64,000 nt of DNA from Arachidicoccus terrestris (lineage in GTDB: Bacteria > Bacteroidota > Bacteroidia > Chitinophagales > Chitinophagaceae), in NCBI RefSeq assembly GCF_020042345.1, contig NZ_CP083387.1, forward strand, positions 2,356,001 through 2,420,000, in the 5' to 3' direction. Below, in pieces: positions 42,234-51,926 of the stretch; positions within the stretch are counted from its first letter, which is position 1, and the number at the start of each line of letters is the position of its first letter. The notes below the pieces were generated by a model. The model saw nothing but the letters and a program-made list of their open reading frames with translations, was not told the DNA's origin and did not search any database. Made by a program: the position numbers and the translations under genes.

Positions 42234-43697
42234 ATGAATAAGTTTCAAAATAAAATCCGGTATATCCTTGCAGTCGTTTGCAGCCTGGTTGTTCTGGGCG
42301 CCGTGACAGGCTGTAGCAAGTTTCTGGACGTCAATGAAAACCCGAATAATCCTGAGAGTGCATCACCTGATTTACTTTTACCTACGGCACAGGTTTCTTT
42401 GGGTATAACTGTCGGCAATAGTTTCCAAATCTATGGGAGCATGTTGAGCCAATATTGGACACAAAGTCCCAGTTCAAGTCAATATAAGACAATTGATCAG
42501 TATGCATTCACGAATGCAAACTTTAATTATCCCTGGATATTCCTCTACCGTGATGCCTTGATTAATTTGCAATTGATCATAGACAATTCAAATGAATATC
42601 AACAGCAGTATGCAGCTATCGCTTATATATTAAAGGCCTATAGTTTACAACTAGCAACAGATGCTTTTGGTGACGTGCCTAATAGTTCGGCGTTACAGGG
42701 TGCGGAGGGAGAAACAAGCCCGACTTATGATAAACAGGAACTTGTTTACGACAGCATTTTCCAGTATCTGAAGAAAGGGAAATCAATGATTGATGCAGGT
42801 AGTGAACTTGCACCAGGCTCTGAGGATTTACTTTTTGCAGGAGACATGCAAAAATGGGAGCAATTTGCCAATACACTGGAATTAAGAGCCTACTTAAGGT
42901 TATCCCAAATAGATCCTGCAAAAGCAAAAGCTGGTGTGGCAAAACTGTATTCAGAGAAGGCGGCTTTTCTGGAAGAAGATGCAGCATTGCAGTATTCTAC
43001 AACAGGAGGAAACCAAAACCCGTTATATATTAACATGGTAGGTCTTGGAAAAACCCAGAATCTGGTTGCCAGCGGAACGATCATTCATGCATTTAAAAGA
43101 AATGATGACCCCAGGATGAATGTACTTTTTGATAAAATTAGTGGCCAGGACACGATTGCATATATTTCACAAGGAGATTATGAGAATAATTCTACGAAGA
43201 AAGTTTCTCCCCCGTCAGCGCTTGTGGCTGGCAATGCGCAAGATGATAACTCTGCTTTGGCTCCTGTACGGCTGATCTCTGCTTCAGAAAGCTATTTTTT
43301 ACAGGCCGAAGTGGTTGCCAGAGGTTGGGGCAAAGGAAGTTTGTCCGCTGAGGCTCTTTTCAAAAAAGGAATCGAAGCTAGTTTTGACGCAGATGGCATC
43401 AGTAGTGACGCTGCGGACTACATTAAGGAGGCCCCTGATGCTGTTTTCCCAACAGGCACCTCTGATCAGATCAAAGCAATTATTACGCAAAAGTATTATG
43501 CGATGTGTGGAAGCCAGGGATTTGAGGCATGGACCGAATGGAGAAGAACGGGATTCCCGGATTTCTTTACTGAATCGGTAGCGGCGCAAGGGCTTGATTT
43601 TCCAAAGCGTTTTCTGTATCCGAATTCTGAGGTTACCAGCAACCTGAATTATCCGGGAACTGTATCTATGGATAAGCCAGTTTGGTGGGATAAATAG
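42234..43697 (+). CDS. SusD-like lipoprotein (SusD-like_2 type), unit 2
   Basis: 487 aa. Lipobox VTGC (Cys27). FLDVNENPNNPESASPDLLLPTAQ and EDLLFAGDMQKWEQFANTLELRAYLRL mark the SusD-like_2 branch. The C-terminus has GFEAWTEWRRTGFPDF and FPKRFLYPNSE. Surface partner of the unit 2 SusC. It ends the two-gene unit; no DUF1735 gene follows, unlike unit 1. Confidence 0.93.
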   Translation: MNKFQNKIRYILAVVCSLVVLGAVTGCSKFLDVNENPNNPESASPDLLLPTAQVSLGITVGNSFQIYGSMLSQYWTQSPSSSQYKTIDQYAFTNANFNYPWIFLYRDALINLQLIIDNSNEYQQQYAAIAYILKAYSLQLATDAFGDVPNSSALQGAEGETSPTYDKQELVYDSIFQYLKKGKSMIDAGSELAPGSEDLLFAGDMQKWEQFANTLELRAYLRLSQIDPAKAKAGVAKLYSEKAAFLEEDAALQYSTTGGNQNPLYINMVGLGKTQNLVASGTIIHAFKRNDDPRMNVLFDKISGQDTIAYISQGDYENNSTKKVSPPSALVAGNAQDDNSALAPVRLISASESYFLQAEVVARGWGKGSLSAEALFKKGIEASFDADGISSDAADYIKEAPDAVFPTGTSDQIKAIITQKYYAMCGSQGFEAWTEWRRTGFPDFFTESVAAQGLDFPKRFLYPNSEVTSNLNYPGTVSMDKPVWWDK

Positions 43698-43718
43698 GCC
43701 ATTTTAAGAAATTCTCTG

Positions 43719-43775
43719 AAAAAAGTGCAAATTGTTTACTCAATTTTTCTGAGCAGACAGTTTGCACTTTTTTTT
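43719..43775 (+). terminator. Terminator of SusCD unit 2
   Basis: Outer stem AAAAAAGTGCAAA / TTTGCACTTTTTT with a short inner stem ACTCA / TGAG in the interior, followed by T residues. Confidence 0.8.
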
Positions 43776-44089
43776 AAAGATTAAAGAATTTAAGATATAA
43801 AAATAAATGGCATAACTTCCTACTAAACAATAGCATACGGCTTCTCTTTTTATACATATGTGAAAAATACATATTAATAATGTGCTTTATATCATTGCTT
43901 TAAATCAGAAAATCATAAGGAAAGGTCAAAAAGAAATGACTAATCGTTAAATAAAATAAAATAATTGTCTTAATTTCACCTCGAGAAGAGGTTCCAAAAC
44001 AGCAATTTAAGCACATTCTTAGATTGTTTTTTTGTTTCAAATTCTCATTACTAACTATTGTTGGTTTGTAATTTTAAAAGAACAAAAAT
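43776..44089. other. A/T-rich intergenic region upstream of SusCD unit 3
   Basis: No gene recognised. A one-mismatch -7 box, TATTGTTG, lies at 44056-44063. Nothing else stands out. Confidence 0.4.
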
Positions 44090-44097
44090 AAAAGTAC

Positions 44098-47000
44098 ATG
44101 AGACAAAAACTTTTATTACTGTTCTGTTTCGGTTTTTTCTTTTTTGCGAATACGCTATTTGCACAAGAGAAATTAGTTACAGGTACAGTAAAAAATGAAG
44201 CTGGCGATGCCATCCCATCCGCATCGGTAAAAATCATTGGATCGGATAAAGGCACCATTACTGATGCTAATGGAGCTTTTAAAATCGGAGTAACTGCTGA
44301 AGATAAGTTGGAATTCAGCGCAATCAATTACCAAACACAGCAAATCACAGTCGGAGATCAAAGTATTATTCAAGTGGTCATGGTCGCTACTGAAGGAAGC
44401 AATCTGAGTGATGTCGTTGTAACAGCCTTGGGAATTAAAAGATCAAAATCCAATTTGCCTTATGCCGTTCAGGAAGTTGGCGGAGATCAATTCACAGAAA
44501 CCAGGGCCAGTAATTTTACAAATGCCCTTTCTGGACAAGTAGCCGGTTTGCAGATTACTCAGAATAACAACTTGGGAGGATCCACAAACGTGGTTCTCAG
44601 AGGTTTTAAGTCCCTTACAGGCAACAACCAGGCACTGTTTGTTATTGACGGAGTGCCAATTAATAACAGTAATACCAATAGTGCCAGCCAAAAACGCGGC
44701 TTTGCAGGATATGACTATGGAAATGCGGCGGCAGATATCAACCCTGATGATATTGCTTCTGTTACTGTATTAAAAGGTGCTGCTGCAACAGCTCTTTACG
44801 GATCCAGAGCTGCGAATGGCGTAATCCTGATTAATACCAAAAAGGCGACAAAAGCCGGGATTGGCGTTTCCGTCAACTTTGGGGTGACCACCGGGTCGAT
44901 GGACAGGTCTACCTTTGTCCATTATCAGGATCAATATGGTGGAGGTTATTTTAATCCTGGGTTCTATTCTTATGATGTTGACGGCGACGGGAAAAAGGAT
45001 ATTGTTGCCCCTACGGGAGACGATGCGTCTTTCGGCAGCAAGTTTGATCCGAACCTGATGGTTTTTCAGTGGTATTCTCAGGATCCGACAAACCCCAATT
45101 ATAATAAGGCAACTCCCTGGGTGGCCGCTAAGAATGGCGCTGAGACCTTTTTCATAAATCCATGGTCCAACAGTTCAAGTGTATTGGTGAGTGGCTCTAA
45201 TGAAAAAGGCGGGTTTAAAATGGGCTATACTAGAAATCAGGATAAAGGAATTATGGTCAATTCCAAAATAATCAAAGACCTGCTGAACTTCGGCGCTCAT
45301 TACAAACTTTTGGACAACCTAACCGTAGAAGGCGCTGTTGATTATTCAAGAGTAAGAGGACGCGGCCGGTATGGCAATGGTTATGGAGATCCGTCCAGTA
45401 TCGCGTCTAATTTCAGAGAATGGTGGCAGACAAATGTGGATATGGAGGACCTTAAAAATGCCTACTTTAATAATAACAAAACCAATATGACTTGGAACCT
45501 AAAGCGTATTGGTACTAATAATGTGCCGGCCTATTGGGACAATCCATATTTTTCCCGTTATGAAAACTATGAGACCGATGAGAGAAATCGTTACATAGGC
45601 CATGTGTCGGTAAATTATCAGGCAACTCCTTGGCTAAATATAATGGGACGAGTGTCCTTAGATCATTATGATGAGTTACAGGAAGAAAGAACCGCTACAG
45701 GATCACTGAATCCAGATGGTTATACAAGGTATAACCACGCATTCAGTGAGTTCAATTATGATCTATTGGCAACAGTGAATAAGGATTTAAATGAAGACCT
45801 TTCCTTAAATGCATTATTGGGAGGCAATATCCGGAAAACCCATAATTCTTCAATATTCGCCGCAACAAACGGCGGCCTGGTCGTCCCTAATTGGTTTGCA
45901 CTTTCAAATTCGTTGAATCCGATCGAGGCGCCCACTGAAACAGACGAGAATATAAGAGTGAATGGTGTGTTTGCCGGAGCGACATTGACCTATCGTAATT
46001 TCCTGAGTCTTGATTTGTCTGGAAGAAATGATATTTCTTCAACTCTACCAGAGGGCAATAATAGCTACTTCTATGGTTCAGTTTCCGGGTCATTTATTTT
46101 TTCCGAGTTGTTAAAGAATGCTAACTGGCTTAATCATGGTAAATTGAGAATTAACTATGCATCGGTTGGTAATGATGCGCCGTTTGCCTCAACCAATGAT
46201 GTTTATACCAAACCGACTGGCTTTGGTTCTATTCCTATTTTCACTTTACCTAATACAAAGAATAATGAAGATCTTGTTCCCGAAAGGACGAACAGCTTTG
46301 AGTTAGGCTTAAATATGCAAATGCTGAACAATAGAATAGGCTTTGATGTCACTTATTATAATACACATACGATTAATCAGATCATGCCTGTGGCAATTTC
46401 TGATGCGACAGGATATGGATTTAAATATGTAAATGCTGGTGATCTACAGAATAAGGGCCTTGAAGTAAGTTTGAATCTGACTCCGGTTCGAAACAGAGAC
46501 TTCAGTTGGGACATGAATATTAACTGGACACGTAACAGAAGCAAGGTATTGGAACTTTTTGGAGAAAATACAAACCTTCAACTAGGTGGAGGAGGATTCC
46601 AGGGTGGCGTCTCTGTAAACGCAACAATAGGCCAGCCTTATGGAACGCTCAGAGGAAGCGACTTTGTTTATTATGGATCTGAAGAAGGCCAGACAGTTGC
46701 ATCAGCCATCGGAAAACATATCATCCTTGAAAACGGGGATCCTATGGTTTCCGGAAGTAATGAAGTTATTGGTAATATTAACCCAGACTGGATTGGCGGC
46801 ATAAACAATACATTTAAATATAAAAACCTTTCGCTTAGCTTCTTAATTGATATGAAGCAAGGTGGAGATGTGTTTTCTATCGACCAATGGTATGGACAGG
46901 GAACAGGGCTATATGAAAGCACTGTCGCGACTAATGCGAATGGTAAAAATATAAGAGACGCCGTGGAAGATGGTGGCGGTATCCTGAATCCAGGCGTTAC

Positions 47001-47337
47001 CGCGGATGGCCAGCCTAATACGACATATGCTACTGTTTCTGGTATTCAGGGCTTAGGTTATAACGCAATGCCAAATAAAGCTTTTGTCTATGATGCAAGC
47101 TATATCAAACTGCGCAGTGTTTCTATCGCTTATAATTTTCCTCAAAAATGGTTTGAAGATAAGGCTATTAAAGGGGCAACATTCTCCTTATTTGGCAGAA
47201 ACCTTTGGATCATTCATAAGAATCTACCAGATGCAGATCCGGAAGACGCGGCGAGCTCTGGAAACGTACAGGGGTTTCAGGTGGGATCCTATCCAACATA
47301 TAGAATGTACGGGTTTAATTTAAATGTGCGGTTTTAA
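44098..47337 (+). CDS. SusC/RagA-family TonB-linked outer-membrane protein, unit 3
   Basis: 1079 aa. Signal peptide at 1-22 (LLLLFCFGFFFFANTLFAQ). CarboxypepD-like domain (VTGTVKNEAGDAIPSASVKI). Plug with ALSGQVAGLQITQNNNLGGS, DINPDDIASVTVLKGAAATALYG and AANGVILINTKK. Barrel ending MYGFNLNVRF. The signal peptide and leader DNA nearly match unit 1, although the rest has diverged, which points to duplication of an ancestral unit. Its SusD partner begins 18 bases downstream. Confidence 0.95.
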   Translation: MRQKLLLLFCFGFFFFANTLFAQEKLVTGTVKNEAGDAIPSASVKIIGSDKGTITDANGAFKIGVTAEDKLEFSAINYQTQQITVGDQSIIQVVMVATEGSNLSDVVVTALGIKRSKSNLPYAVQEVGGDQFTETRASNFTNALSGQVAGLQITQNNNLGGSTNVVLRGFKSLTGNNQALFVIDGVPINNSNTNSASQKRGFAGYDYGNAAADINPDDIASVTVLKGAAATALYGSRAANGVILINTKKATKAGIGVSVNFGVTTGSMDRSTFVHYQDQYGGGYFNPGFYSYDVDGDGKKDIVAPTGDDASFGSKFDPNLMVFQWYSQDPTNPNYNKATPWVAAKNGAETFFINPWSNSSSVLVSGSNEKGGFKMGYTRNQDKGIMVNSKIIKDLLNFGAHYKLLDNLTVEGAVDYSRVRGRGRYGNGYGDPSSIASNFREWWQTNVDMEDLKNAYFNNNKTNMTWNLKRIGTNNVPAYWDNPYFSRYENYETDERNRYIGHVSVNYQATPWLNIMGRVSLDHYDELQEERTATGSLNPDGYTRYNHAFSEFNYDLLATVNKDLNEDLSLNALLGGNIRKTHNSSIFAATNGGLVVPNWFALSNSLNPIEAPTETDENIRVNGVFAGATLTYRNFLSLDLSGRNDISSTLPEGNNSYFYGSVSGSFIFSELLKNANWLNHGKLRINYASVGNDAPFASTNDVYTKPTGFGSIPIFTLPNTKNNEDLVPERTNSFELGLNMQMLNNRIGFDVTYYNTHTINQIMPVAISDATGYGFKYVNAGDLQNKGLEVSLNLTPVRNRDFSWDMNINWTRNRSKVLELFGENTNLQLGGGGFQGGVSVNATIGQPYGTLRGSDFVYYGSEEGQTVASAIGKHIILENGDPMVSGSNEVIGNINPDWIGGINNTFKYKNLSLSFLIDMKQGGDVFSIDQWYGQGTGLYESTVATNANGKNIRDAVEDGGGILNPGVTADGQPNTTYATVSGIQGLGYNAMPNKAFVYDASYIKLRSVSIAYNFPQKWFEDKAIKGATFSLFGRNLWIIHKNLPDADPEDAASSGNVQGFQVGSYPTYRMYGFNLNVRF

Positions 47338-47355
47338 TTTCTAAAACAGAAGACA

Positions 47356-48801
47356 ATGAAAAAAATAATAATAGCCATTGGTATCGTAGTGTCGCTATTT
47401 ACATATAGCTGCTCGAAGGATTTTGGCGATATGAATACGAATAAAAAGGCAGCGACAACCGCTATTCCTGAAGCCGAGTTCACCAATGCACAAAAGGCAT
47501 ATGTGGATTTAATGGCGACGCCCAATGTGAATACGAATATCTTTGAATTGATCACACAGTACTGGGCAGAAACACAATATCCGCAAGAAAGCCAATATGA
47601 ACTCACAGAGAGGAATATACCAAGGAACTGGTGGGCAACGCTGTATAAAGATGTTATTGCTAATATAGAGGACGCCCAGAAAGGGATTTCAGCAAAACAG
47701 ACTCCTCTACCTGAAGATGTAAAAGCGCAGTCCAATTCGTTAGCTATTTGCAAGATTCTAAATGTGAAAGCCTATACTGACTTGGTAGTCACTTTTGGAG
47801 ATATCCCGTTTAGTGAGGCGGTGGATATAAATGCTACAACAACACCAAAATATGATGATCAAAAAGACATCTATTATGCCCTTGTAGATTCTTTAGACGC
47901 AGCTTTAAATATGCTGGATGCCAATTATGGAAGTACATTGGGAGACCAGGATCTCTTCTATCAGGGAGATGTTGCAAGTTGGGCGAAATTGGGTAACTCG
48001 ATTAAATTGTATCTGGGGTTATTGATTGCTGATATAGATCCGACTAAGGCCGGCGCCATGGTTAAAGCTGCGTCACCGCTCGCTTTCACATCTAGTAGTG
48101 ATAATGCAACACTGCGGTATTTATCGGCACCTCCAAATACAAACCCTATCTGGGTGAATCTGGTGCAGGGAGGAAGAGATGACTTTATCCCTACTTCAAC
48201 AATTGTTAACGAAATGGAGGATCTTAATGACCCTAGAATGGATATTTATTTTGCCAACAAAATTGACGGTAAATATGTGGGCGGTGTGACTGGAACGGGA
48301 AACTCTTACAGCGAGTTCAGCCATCCGGGAGACGGATTGAAAGAGCCAAATTATCCATTTACCATATTTGATTATGCACAGGTGGAATTCTTAAGAGCAG
48401 AAGCAGTGGAGAGAGGCTTTAATGTTGGTGGTACTGCCATGTCCCATTACAATAAGGCTGTTACTGCGTCTATCCTGCAATGGGGTGGGTCTGCCAGCCA
48501 GGCAGCGGTTTATCTTCTACAACCTTCTGTCGCATATCTTACAGCAGCCGGGACTTGGAAACAAAAAATTGGCATTCAGTCTTGGATTCATTTCTACCTA
48601 AGAGGGTTTGACTCATGGACGCAGCAAAGAAAGCTCGATTTCCCCAAACTTGTGGCACCTCCATTGGCCGTTTCTGGCTATCCGGTTCGCTATACTTATC
48701 CTCAAAATGAGTATACGCTTAATCAGGAGAATGTGGAAGCTGCTGCCAGCAAGATTGGTGGCGATAAAGTGGAAACCAAACTGTTTTGGGATAAGAACTA
48801 A
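47356..48801 (+). CDS. SusD-like lipoprotein (SusD-like_2 type), unit 3
   Basis: 481 aa. Lipobox TYSC (Cys19). FGDMNTNKKAATTAIPEAEF, DQDLFYQGDVASWAKLGNSIKLYLGLLI and FDSWTQQRKLDFPKL give the SusD-like_2 pattern; the usual arginine-pair motif is changed to QQRKLDFP. Surface partner of the unit 3 SusC and last gene of the unit. Confidence 0.92.
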   Translation: MKKIIIAIGIVVSLFTYSCSKDFGDMNTNKKAATTAIPEAEFTNAQKAYVDLMATPNVNTNIFELITQYWAETQYPQESQYELTERNIPRNWWATLYKDVIANIEDAQKGISAKQTPLPEDVKAQSNSLAICKILNVKAYTDLVVTFGDIPFSEAVDINATTTPKYDDQKDIYYALVDSLDAALNMLDANYGSTLGDQDLFYQGDVASWAKLGNSIKLYLGLLIADIDPTKAGAMVKAASPLAFTSSSDNATLRYLSAPPNTNPIWVNLVQGGRDDFIPTSTIVNEMEDLNDPRMDIYFANKIDGKYVGGVTGTGNSYSEFSHPGDGLKEPNYPFTIFDYAQVEFLRAEAVERGFNVGGTAMSHYNKAVTASILQWGGSASQAAVYLLQPSVAYLTAAGTWKQKIGIQSWIHFYLRGFDSWTQQRKLDFPKLVAPPLAVSGYPVRYTYPQNEYTLNQENVEAAASKIGGDKVETKLFWDKN

Positions 48802-48832
48802 AGATCCTTTACTGTATGTTAACAGAATGAAT

Positions 48833-48865
48833 AACCCGCTCTTAATATTTAGGAGCGGGTTTTTT
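48833..48865 (+). terminator. Terminator of SusCD unit 3
   Basis: Perfect 9-base arms AACCCGCTC / GAGCGGGTT with an 11-base loop and T run. Confidence 0.9.
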
Positions 48866-48927
48866 AATCTGAAAAAACCATAGTATCTTGCCTTCTATTG
48901 TATTTTCAAGCGTTTTAACCCTAAATC

Positions 48928-49629
48928 ATGGCAGAATCCGTCATTTCGATCAGTAATGCAAATATTTACCAGGGCAATAATCTCATATTGCAGGATGTAA
49001 ATTTTAAAATTGAGAAAGGAGAGTTTGTATATCTGGTGGGTAAAACCGGAACGGGTAAATCCTCTCTGCTAAAAACGCTCTACGGAGAAATTCCGCTTAA
49101 AGAAGGAGAGGCGACGGTGGCGGGAACTGAGATCCGTGGCCTGAACTGGAAAAGTGTACCTTTTTTGCGTCGTAAACTAGGCGTGGTTTTTCAGGACTTT
49201 CATTTGTTGACGGATCGTAATGTTTATGAGAACCTGCGCTTTGTACTCAGGGCAACCGGGTGGAAAGAAAAGCATTTGATCGATGAGAAGATCAATGATT
49301 CGTTGGAGAAAGTAGGCCTGAAAGGAAAAGGGTTCAAAATGCCTTTCGAGATGAGTGGTGGGGAACAACAACGGGTGGATATTGCCAGAGCTTTACTGAA
49401 CTCACCAAAACTGATTCTGGCCGATGAGCCAACTGGTAACCTGGACCCCGAAACCAGTAATGGCATAATGCAATTACTGTTGAGCATCAGCAAAGACCTC
49501 GGGACTACCGTGTTGATGGCTACCCATGATTATGTGGTGATTAACAGATATCCTTCCAGAATCCTTAAAACTGAATTAGGAAAGGTGCTGGACAGTGATG
49601 TTGTGTTGGCTGCCAATAAATCGGAATGA
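48928..49629 (+). CDS. ftsE: FtsE-like ABC transporter ATP-binding protein
   Basis: 233 aa ABC ATPase: Walker A GKTGTGKS at 38-45, VVFQDFHLLTDRNVYENL (Q-loop region as in FtsE), signature MSGGEQQRVDIARALL with Met in place of the usual Leu, Walker B LILADEPTGNLDPE, H-loop ATHD. In other bacteria FtsE works with FtsX at the divisome to control peptidoglycan hydrolases. No ftsX is adjacent. Its stop overlaps the start of a glycosyltransferase gene (ATGA), so the two are translationally coupled. A LolD/MacB-type role is possible but the sequence favours FtsE. Confidence 0.85.
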   Translation: MAESVISISNANIYQGNNLILQDVNFKIEKGEFVYLVGKTGTGKSSLLKTLYGEIPLKEGEATVAGTEIRGLNWKSVPFLRRKLGVVFQDFHLLTDRNVYENLRFVLRATGWKEKHLIDEKINDSLEKVGLKGKGFKMPFEMSGGEQQRVDIARALLNSPKLILADEPTGNLDPETSNGIMQLLLSISKDLGTTVLMATHDYVVINRYPSRILKTELGKVLDSDVVLAANKSE

Positions 49630-50777
49630 GTCCCAAACCCGTAATAGTTATTTCTGCGACCCGTTTTTTTCAGGGCGGAACACTGGTGGTCGTAGGTGAG
49701 TGCCTTAAGTTTTTATCGGCTCAATATAGTGCAACGCACACCATAAAAGCCCTCGTTCATAAAAAGCATCTTTATGAACCGATATCGAATATCGAATGGA
49801 TTGAGTTTCCAGACTCCCGAAAATCGGTAGTGAACAGGTTATATGATGAGTATATCCGCTTTAATCGACTTTCAAAAAAATGGCAACCTGTCCTATGGCT
49901 ATCCCTGCAGGATAGCACGCCGAGAGTAAAAGCGAAAGTAAGAGCGGTGTATTTTCATAACCCCCTGTTATTAAAGCCCCGATGGCTGCAGTTATGGAAG
50001 CATCAACCCCGACTGGAAGTGTTGCGGCTGCTATATAGATACGTTTATACCCGCGGCATAAACCGTAATGATTTCGTTATTGCTCAACAGGAAAGTATTG
50101 CCAGTTATTTATGGCGGTCTTACCATTTAGAAAAAGAGAAAGTCTGGGTATTCCCGCCAACAGCCTATTTATTTAAATCTGAAAAGCGTAATAACGCCGG
50201 TTCTGGAAAGATCGGTTTCGACGCTGAAACGGCTGTGCAGCCTTACACCTTCATATATCCGGCCACAGCTTTTTATTATAAAAACCATACGTTACTCCTA
50301 AATGCCTGCCGCCTGGTGGGTGAGCGGGGCCTCAATTTTCGAATATGGCTCACCATTGACGGAACTGAAAACAGATATATAAAAAAGCTGGTGGTAATCG
50401 CTCAAAAAGAGCTGCCACAAATTCAATTTCTGGGGTTTCTAAATAGAGAAGATTTGTTCGGCTATTATGACCAGGCAGATTGTTTGGTATTTCCTTCTTT
50501 ACTGGAAAGTTGGGGACTGCCGTTAACAGAGTTTGCTACCTACGGCAAACCTGTACTGTGTGCAGACCTGGCTTATGGCAGGTCGACGATGTCTGCGGTT
50601 AATTATACAGGTGTTGCATATTTCGATCCGGTTGACGCACAGGAGCTGGCGAGGAAAATGACCGAAGCGATAGAAGGTAGGCTTGTATTTGACAACGAGC
50701 AAGGCCAATCGAAAATAGCGTTTCAGCAGATGACGAACTGGGCCGATTGTTTTAATGAACTATTGTCTGGCGGTTAG
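49626..50777 (+). CDS. Glycosyltransferase, GT4-like (GT-B fold)
   Basis: 383 aa, no signal peptide. The C-terminal Rossmann half contains FIYPATAFYYKNHTLLLNAC, IQFLGFLNREDLFGYYDQADCLVFPSLLESWGLPLTEFA, the nucleotide-sugar-binding pattern of GT4 enzymes including the E-x7-E-like LESWGLPLTE. The N-terminal half is diverged. It transfers a sugar to an unknown acceptor, probably in surface polysaccharide synthesis. Coupled to ftsE and convergent with a second glycosyltransferase. Confidence 0.85.
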   Translation: MSPKPVIVISATRFFQGGTLVVVGECLKFLSAQYSATHTIKALVHKKHLYEPISNIEWIEFPDSRKSVVNRLYDEYIRFNRLSKKWQPVLWLSLQDSTPRVKAKVRAVYFHNPLLLKPRWLQLWKHQPRLEVLRLLYRYVYTRGINRNDFVIAQQESIASYLWRSYHLEKEKVWVFPPTAYLFKSEKRNNAGSGKIGFDAETAVQPYTFIYPATAFYYKNHTLLLNACRLVGERGLNFRIWLTIDGTENRYIKKLVVIAQKELPQIQFLGFLNREDLFGYYDQADCLVFPSLLESWGLPLTEFATYGKPVLCADLAYGRSTMSAVNYTGVAYFDPVDAQELARKMTEAIEGRLVFDNEQGQSKIAFQQMTNWADCFNELLSGG

Positions 50778-50798
50778 TAGCCCTCTTCAATATGATGC

Positions 50799-51890
50799 CT
50801 ACGGTTTCAGTCCATGATAAAACTGAATCAATTTTTTCTCCTCTGTATTCCAATTATAGATTTCCCGGGCCTTTAAGCAATTTGCCTGTAATCTTGCATA
50901 TAGATTCTTGTCCGACAGTAAAGCGTTTAGGGCATCGGCAATTGTCTCAGGAGACAGGTCATCTATTAAAACGCCTATTTCAAATTGATCGTTGATCTTT
51001 TTATTTTCAGGATAATTCATGGTGAGCTGCGGGATACCGGCATGCATATAATCAAAGAACCGGTTGGATAGAGAAAGGTAAAAACTGGCGCCCAGGTTAT
51101 CATTTAGATTTAGTCCAATATAGGCCTGCCGGGTATATTGACTGAGCTGTTCAGGCAATACAAAACCCTTAAAGTCAAATTTTTCCGTAAGATTTCTTTT
51201 TTGCACTTCTGCCTTAACTTCTGTCAGATAAGAGCCGTTCCCGCAAACAGTAACGTGGGCGGAAACCTCTTGCATCGCAGGTACCAGCCCTTCAAATCCT
51301 CTGCCCTTTTCAATGACGCCCTGATAAATCAAACTGTGTTCGTCCTTTTGTTGTGGCGATGTCAGTTCTTTGAGGTAGGGGCTGTTCATGACAATAAAAT
51401 AGTTAACCCCATACATTTTATGATAGGCGGCCGCATATCCTTCGTTCTCGGTGTAACCAAGCGGAAAACGGGGTTGGCAAAAGCGCTCAATCCTTTTCCA
51501 GAACTTGTAAATGCGTGGGCGGCTGATAATATCATGCATTTCACAGAAAAGCTCATGCGCATCAAATACACGGACGGTTCTACGGAATACTGAAGCAAAT
51601 AATACAGGCAAGGCTGTATCCAGATCATTGGCAACCAGAATATCCGCTTTATGTGACAACAGGTAAAAAAAGAGGCGGATATTGGTCTCTATAAAGAATA
51701 AAGGTCCTCTCTGGAAAATCAACCCGAGCCTGCGTTGTTTAAACTTTTTTTGCCCCAGAGGGTTGCAGTTTTTTTTATTAAAGCCCAGGAGTAATATATC
51801 AAAACCATTCATAGCAAGAGATGTGCAGATCTTTTGCATACGCTGGTCATAGACCAGGTCATTTGTCACAGAGAAAATAATTTTTTTCAA
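50799..51890 (-). CDS. Glycosyltransferase, GT4-like, second
   Basis: 363 aa. The N-terminus MKKIIFSVTNDLVYDQRMQK and ADILVANDLDTALPVLFAS, VFDAHELFCE, are typical of a Bacteroidota GT4 subgroup. The C-terminal half has LIYQGVIEKGRGFEGLVPAM, VTVCGNGSYL and FYLSLSNRFFDYMHAGIPQL. Acceptor unknown. It is 22 bases from the convergent glycosyltransferase, and downstream of rlpA on the same strand (36-base gap). Confidence 0.87.
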   Translation of the reverse strand: MKKIIFSVTNDLVYDQRMQKICTSLAMNGFDILLLGFNKKNCNPLGQKKFKQRRLGLIFQRGPLFFIETNIRLFFYLLSHKADILVANDLDTALPVLFASVFRRTVRVFDAHELFCEMHDIISRPRIYKFWKRIERFCQPRFPLGYTENEGYAAAYHKMYGVNYFIVMNSPYLKELTSPQQKDEHSLIYQGVIEKGRGFEGLVPAMQEVSAHVTVCGNGSYLTEVKAEVQKRNLTEKFDFKGFVLPEQLSQYTRQAYIGLNLNDNLGASFYLSLSNRFFDYMHAGIPQLTMNYPENKKINDQFEIGVLIDDLSPETIADALNALLSDKNLYARLQANCLKAREIYNWNTEEKKLIQFYHGLKP

Positions 51891-51926
51891 AATCAGTTGT
51901 TAAGGAGTGACGGATGTTGGACTACG

